Positions 36,904 to 37,878 of a stretch of 37,878 nucleotides of DNA are shown here, piece after piece (position 1 is the stretch's first letter; each line of letters opens with the position of its first letter). The notes under the pieces were generated by a model. The model did not search any database. It had not been told where the DNA came from and saw only the letters and a list, made by a program, of their open reading frames with translations. A program made the translations under genes and the position numbers. Origin of the DNA: Candidatus Niyogiibacteriota bacterium (GTDB taxonomy: Bacteria; Patescibacteriota; Minisyncoccia; JACROR01); contig JACROR010000016.1 of assembly GCA_016214345.1 (NCBI GenBank), positions 1 to 37,878 of the forward strand, written 5' to 3'.

Positions 36904-37383
36904 TCAAATCTCGGCCAAAGTAGTATGGCGCAGTACTTCCAATATTTTTTTATCCAAAACCTGCCAACGCTTCCTCGTTGGGCACACAGATAGAAGCAGA
37001 CACGATTCTTCCGCCTTGCCGGACTCTAAACAGCGCATCATCTTAGGTTGCTCAAAAGCGGCAAGCATTTCACGCATAGTAATCTGCTTGGGACTGCGCG
37101 CCAAAATATATCCGCCGCCCTTGCCCTTTTTGGAAACAATTATGCCCGCGGTTTTCAAATCCAACGCCACTTTTTCCAAAAAAGAATAAGGTACGCCGTA
37201 TTTTTCAGATACATCGCGCACTGTAACCACAGCGCCACGCTTGTAGGCGCGGCTCAAAATCTCCAAAAATATAAGGCCGTAATCAATTTTTCGGGAAAAT
37301 CGCATAACAAGCGCGTAAATAAAATAATATTGATAATCAGATACTTTTAGTCTGATAATACTAACGAATCCGACGCCTGTCAA
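36904..37383 (-). CDS. Rrf2/IscR-family transcriptional regulator (start probably the internal MRFSRKIDYG)
   Basis: MRFSRKIDYGLIFLEILSRA...VRDVSEKYGVPYSFLEKVALDLKTAGIIVSKKGKGGGYILARSPKQITM; Cys residues in the C-terminal half. Confidence 0.9.
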   Translation of the reverse strand: MTGVGFVSIIRLKVSDYQYYFIYALVMRFSRKIDYGLIFLEILSRAYKRGAVVTVRDVSEKYGVPYSFLEKVALDLKTAGIIVSKKGKGGGYILARSPKQITMREMLAAFEQPKMMRCLESGKAEESCLLLSVCPTRKRWQVLDKKILEVLRHTTLAEI

Positions 37384-37404
37384 GGAAAAAATCTGCCAAA
37401 AATA

Positions 37405-37436
37405 AAAGCCCCCAAGTCATACCTGGGAGCTTTAAA
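37405..37436 (-). terminator. Intrinsic terminator after the small membrane protein gene
   Basis: AAAGCCCCCAAGTCATACCTGGGAGCTTT; minus strand continues TTATTTTT. Confidence 0.75.
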
Positions 37437-37439
37437 ACT

Positions 37440-37700
37440 TTATGGCGTTAAGGCCAACGTCATGATCAACAAGATTAGAACCACGCTCACGGCTTGCAGC
37501 CCACGGTGGGCCACTTCCAGATAGGTTTTCGGTTTTGCGCCGTTGAATTTAATCAGCCCAACGAACACCAATAGTGTCATGCCGGACACCACCAAAAACC
37601 CTACGGGAATTCCTTGTGACGCTATAGCGAACAAAATATTGTCTGCTATAAATAAAATCGCAGTTATCAGCAAGACCAGCGCCATCTTAACCTGTTCCAT
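37440..37700 (-). CDS. Small hypothetical membrane protein
   Basis: 86 aa, three hydrophobic segments, SD-like GAGAGG upstream. Confidence 0.6.
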   Translation of the reverse strand: MEQVKMALVLLITAILFIADNILFAIASQGIPVGFLVVSGMTLLVFVGLIKFNGAKPKTYLEVAHRGLQAVSVVLILLIMTLALTP

Positions 37701-37745
37701 ATGTCAATCCTCTCTTTCTTTCGTATAAATTTAAATTTTTAGGGT

Positions 37746-37877
37746 TTAAAGAACAATTCTTTTATTAAATATTATCGTATCTTGAGAATGATCAAGCAAA
37801 TAACGAGCCACTACATATGCCTCAGGCAGATTGCCTGTTGTTATAATCAACCATTTATATGTGGCTGTTTTAACCAT
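37746..37877 (-). CDS. Short ORF or C-terminal fragment of unknown protein at window edge
   Basis: MVKTATYKWLIITTGNLPEAYVVARYLLDHSQDTIIFNKRIVL*; may extend beyond the window. Confidence 0.35.
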   Translation of the reverse strand: MVKTATYKWLIITTGNLPEAYVVARYLLDHSQDTIIFNKRIVL

Positions 37878-37878
37878 A

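Overview
This looks like a chromosomal window from a reduced-genome bacterium, most likely Patescibacteria/CPR (Parcubacteria-like); that lineage call is inference from gene content and short proteins. Nearly all genes are on the minus strand: aspS, plsC, tRNA-Lys, the hrcA-grpE-dnaK-dnaJ heat-shock operon with a CIRCE-like operator, the infA-rpmJ-rpsM-rpsK-rpsD-rpoA-rplQ-rplM-rpsI alpha operon, a baseplate-J-like/actin-like ATPase pair, alaS, an S41 protease, an MltB-like transglycosylase, mnmA, mltG, a 705-aa metallophosphoesterase-like protein, a tRNA-Trp/rpmG/tRNA-Thr/tRNA-Tyr cluster, clpB, an HtrA-like protease and an ISC-type Fe-S cluster with an Rrf2 regulator. A plus-strand island (20803-24035) carries a DUF1573 protein, a CcdA/DsbD-like membrane protein and Cys-containing unknowns. 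The most interesting signals are: (1) several families of short perfect or near-perfect palindromes inserted in tRNA-derived fragments, next to tRNAs and inside conserved ORFs (sodA, dnaK, alaS, baseplate-J-like); (2) nested partial copies of tRNA-Tyr and tRNA-Lys; (3) lesions in the first iscS (catalytic-loop deletion plus frameshift) and iscU (in-frame TAA) beside an intact second iscS; (4) the uncharacterised plus-strand thiol/redox-like operon. No CRISPR or rRNA was found.
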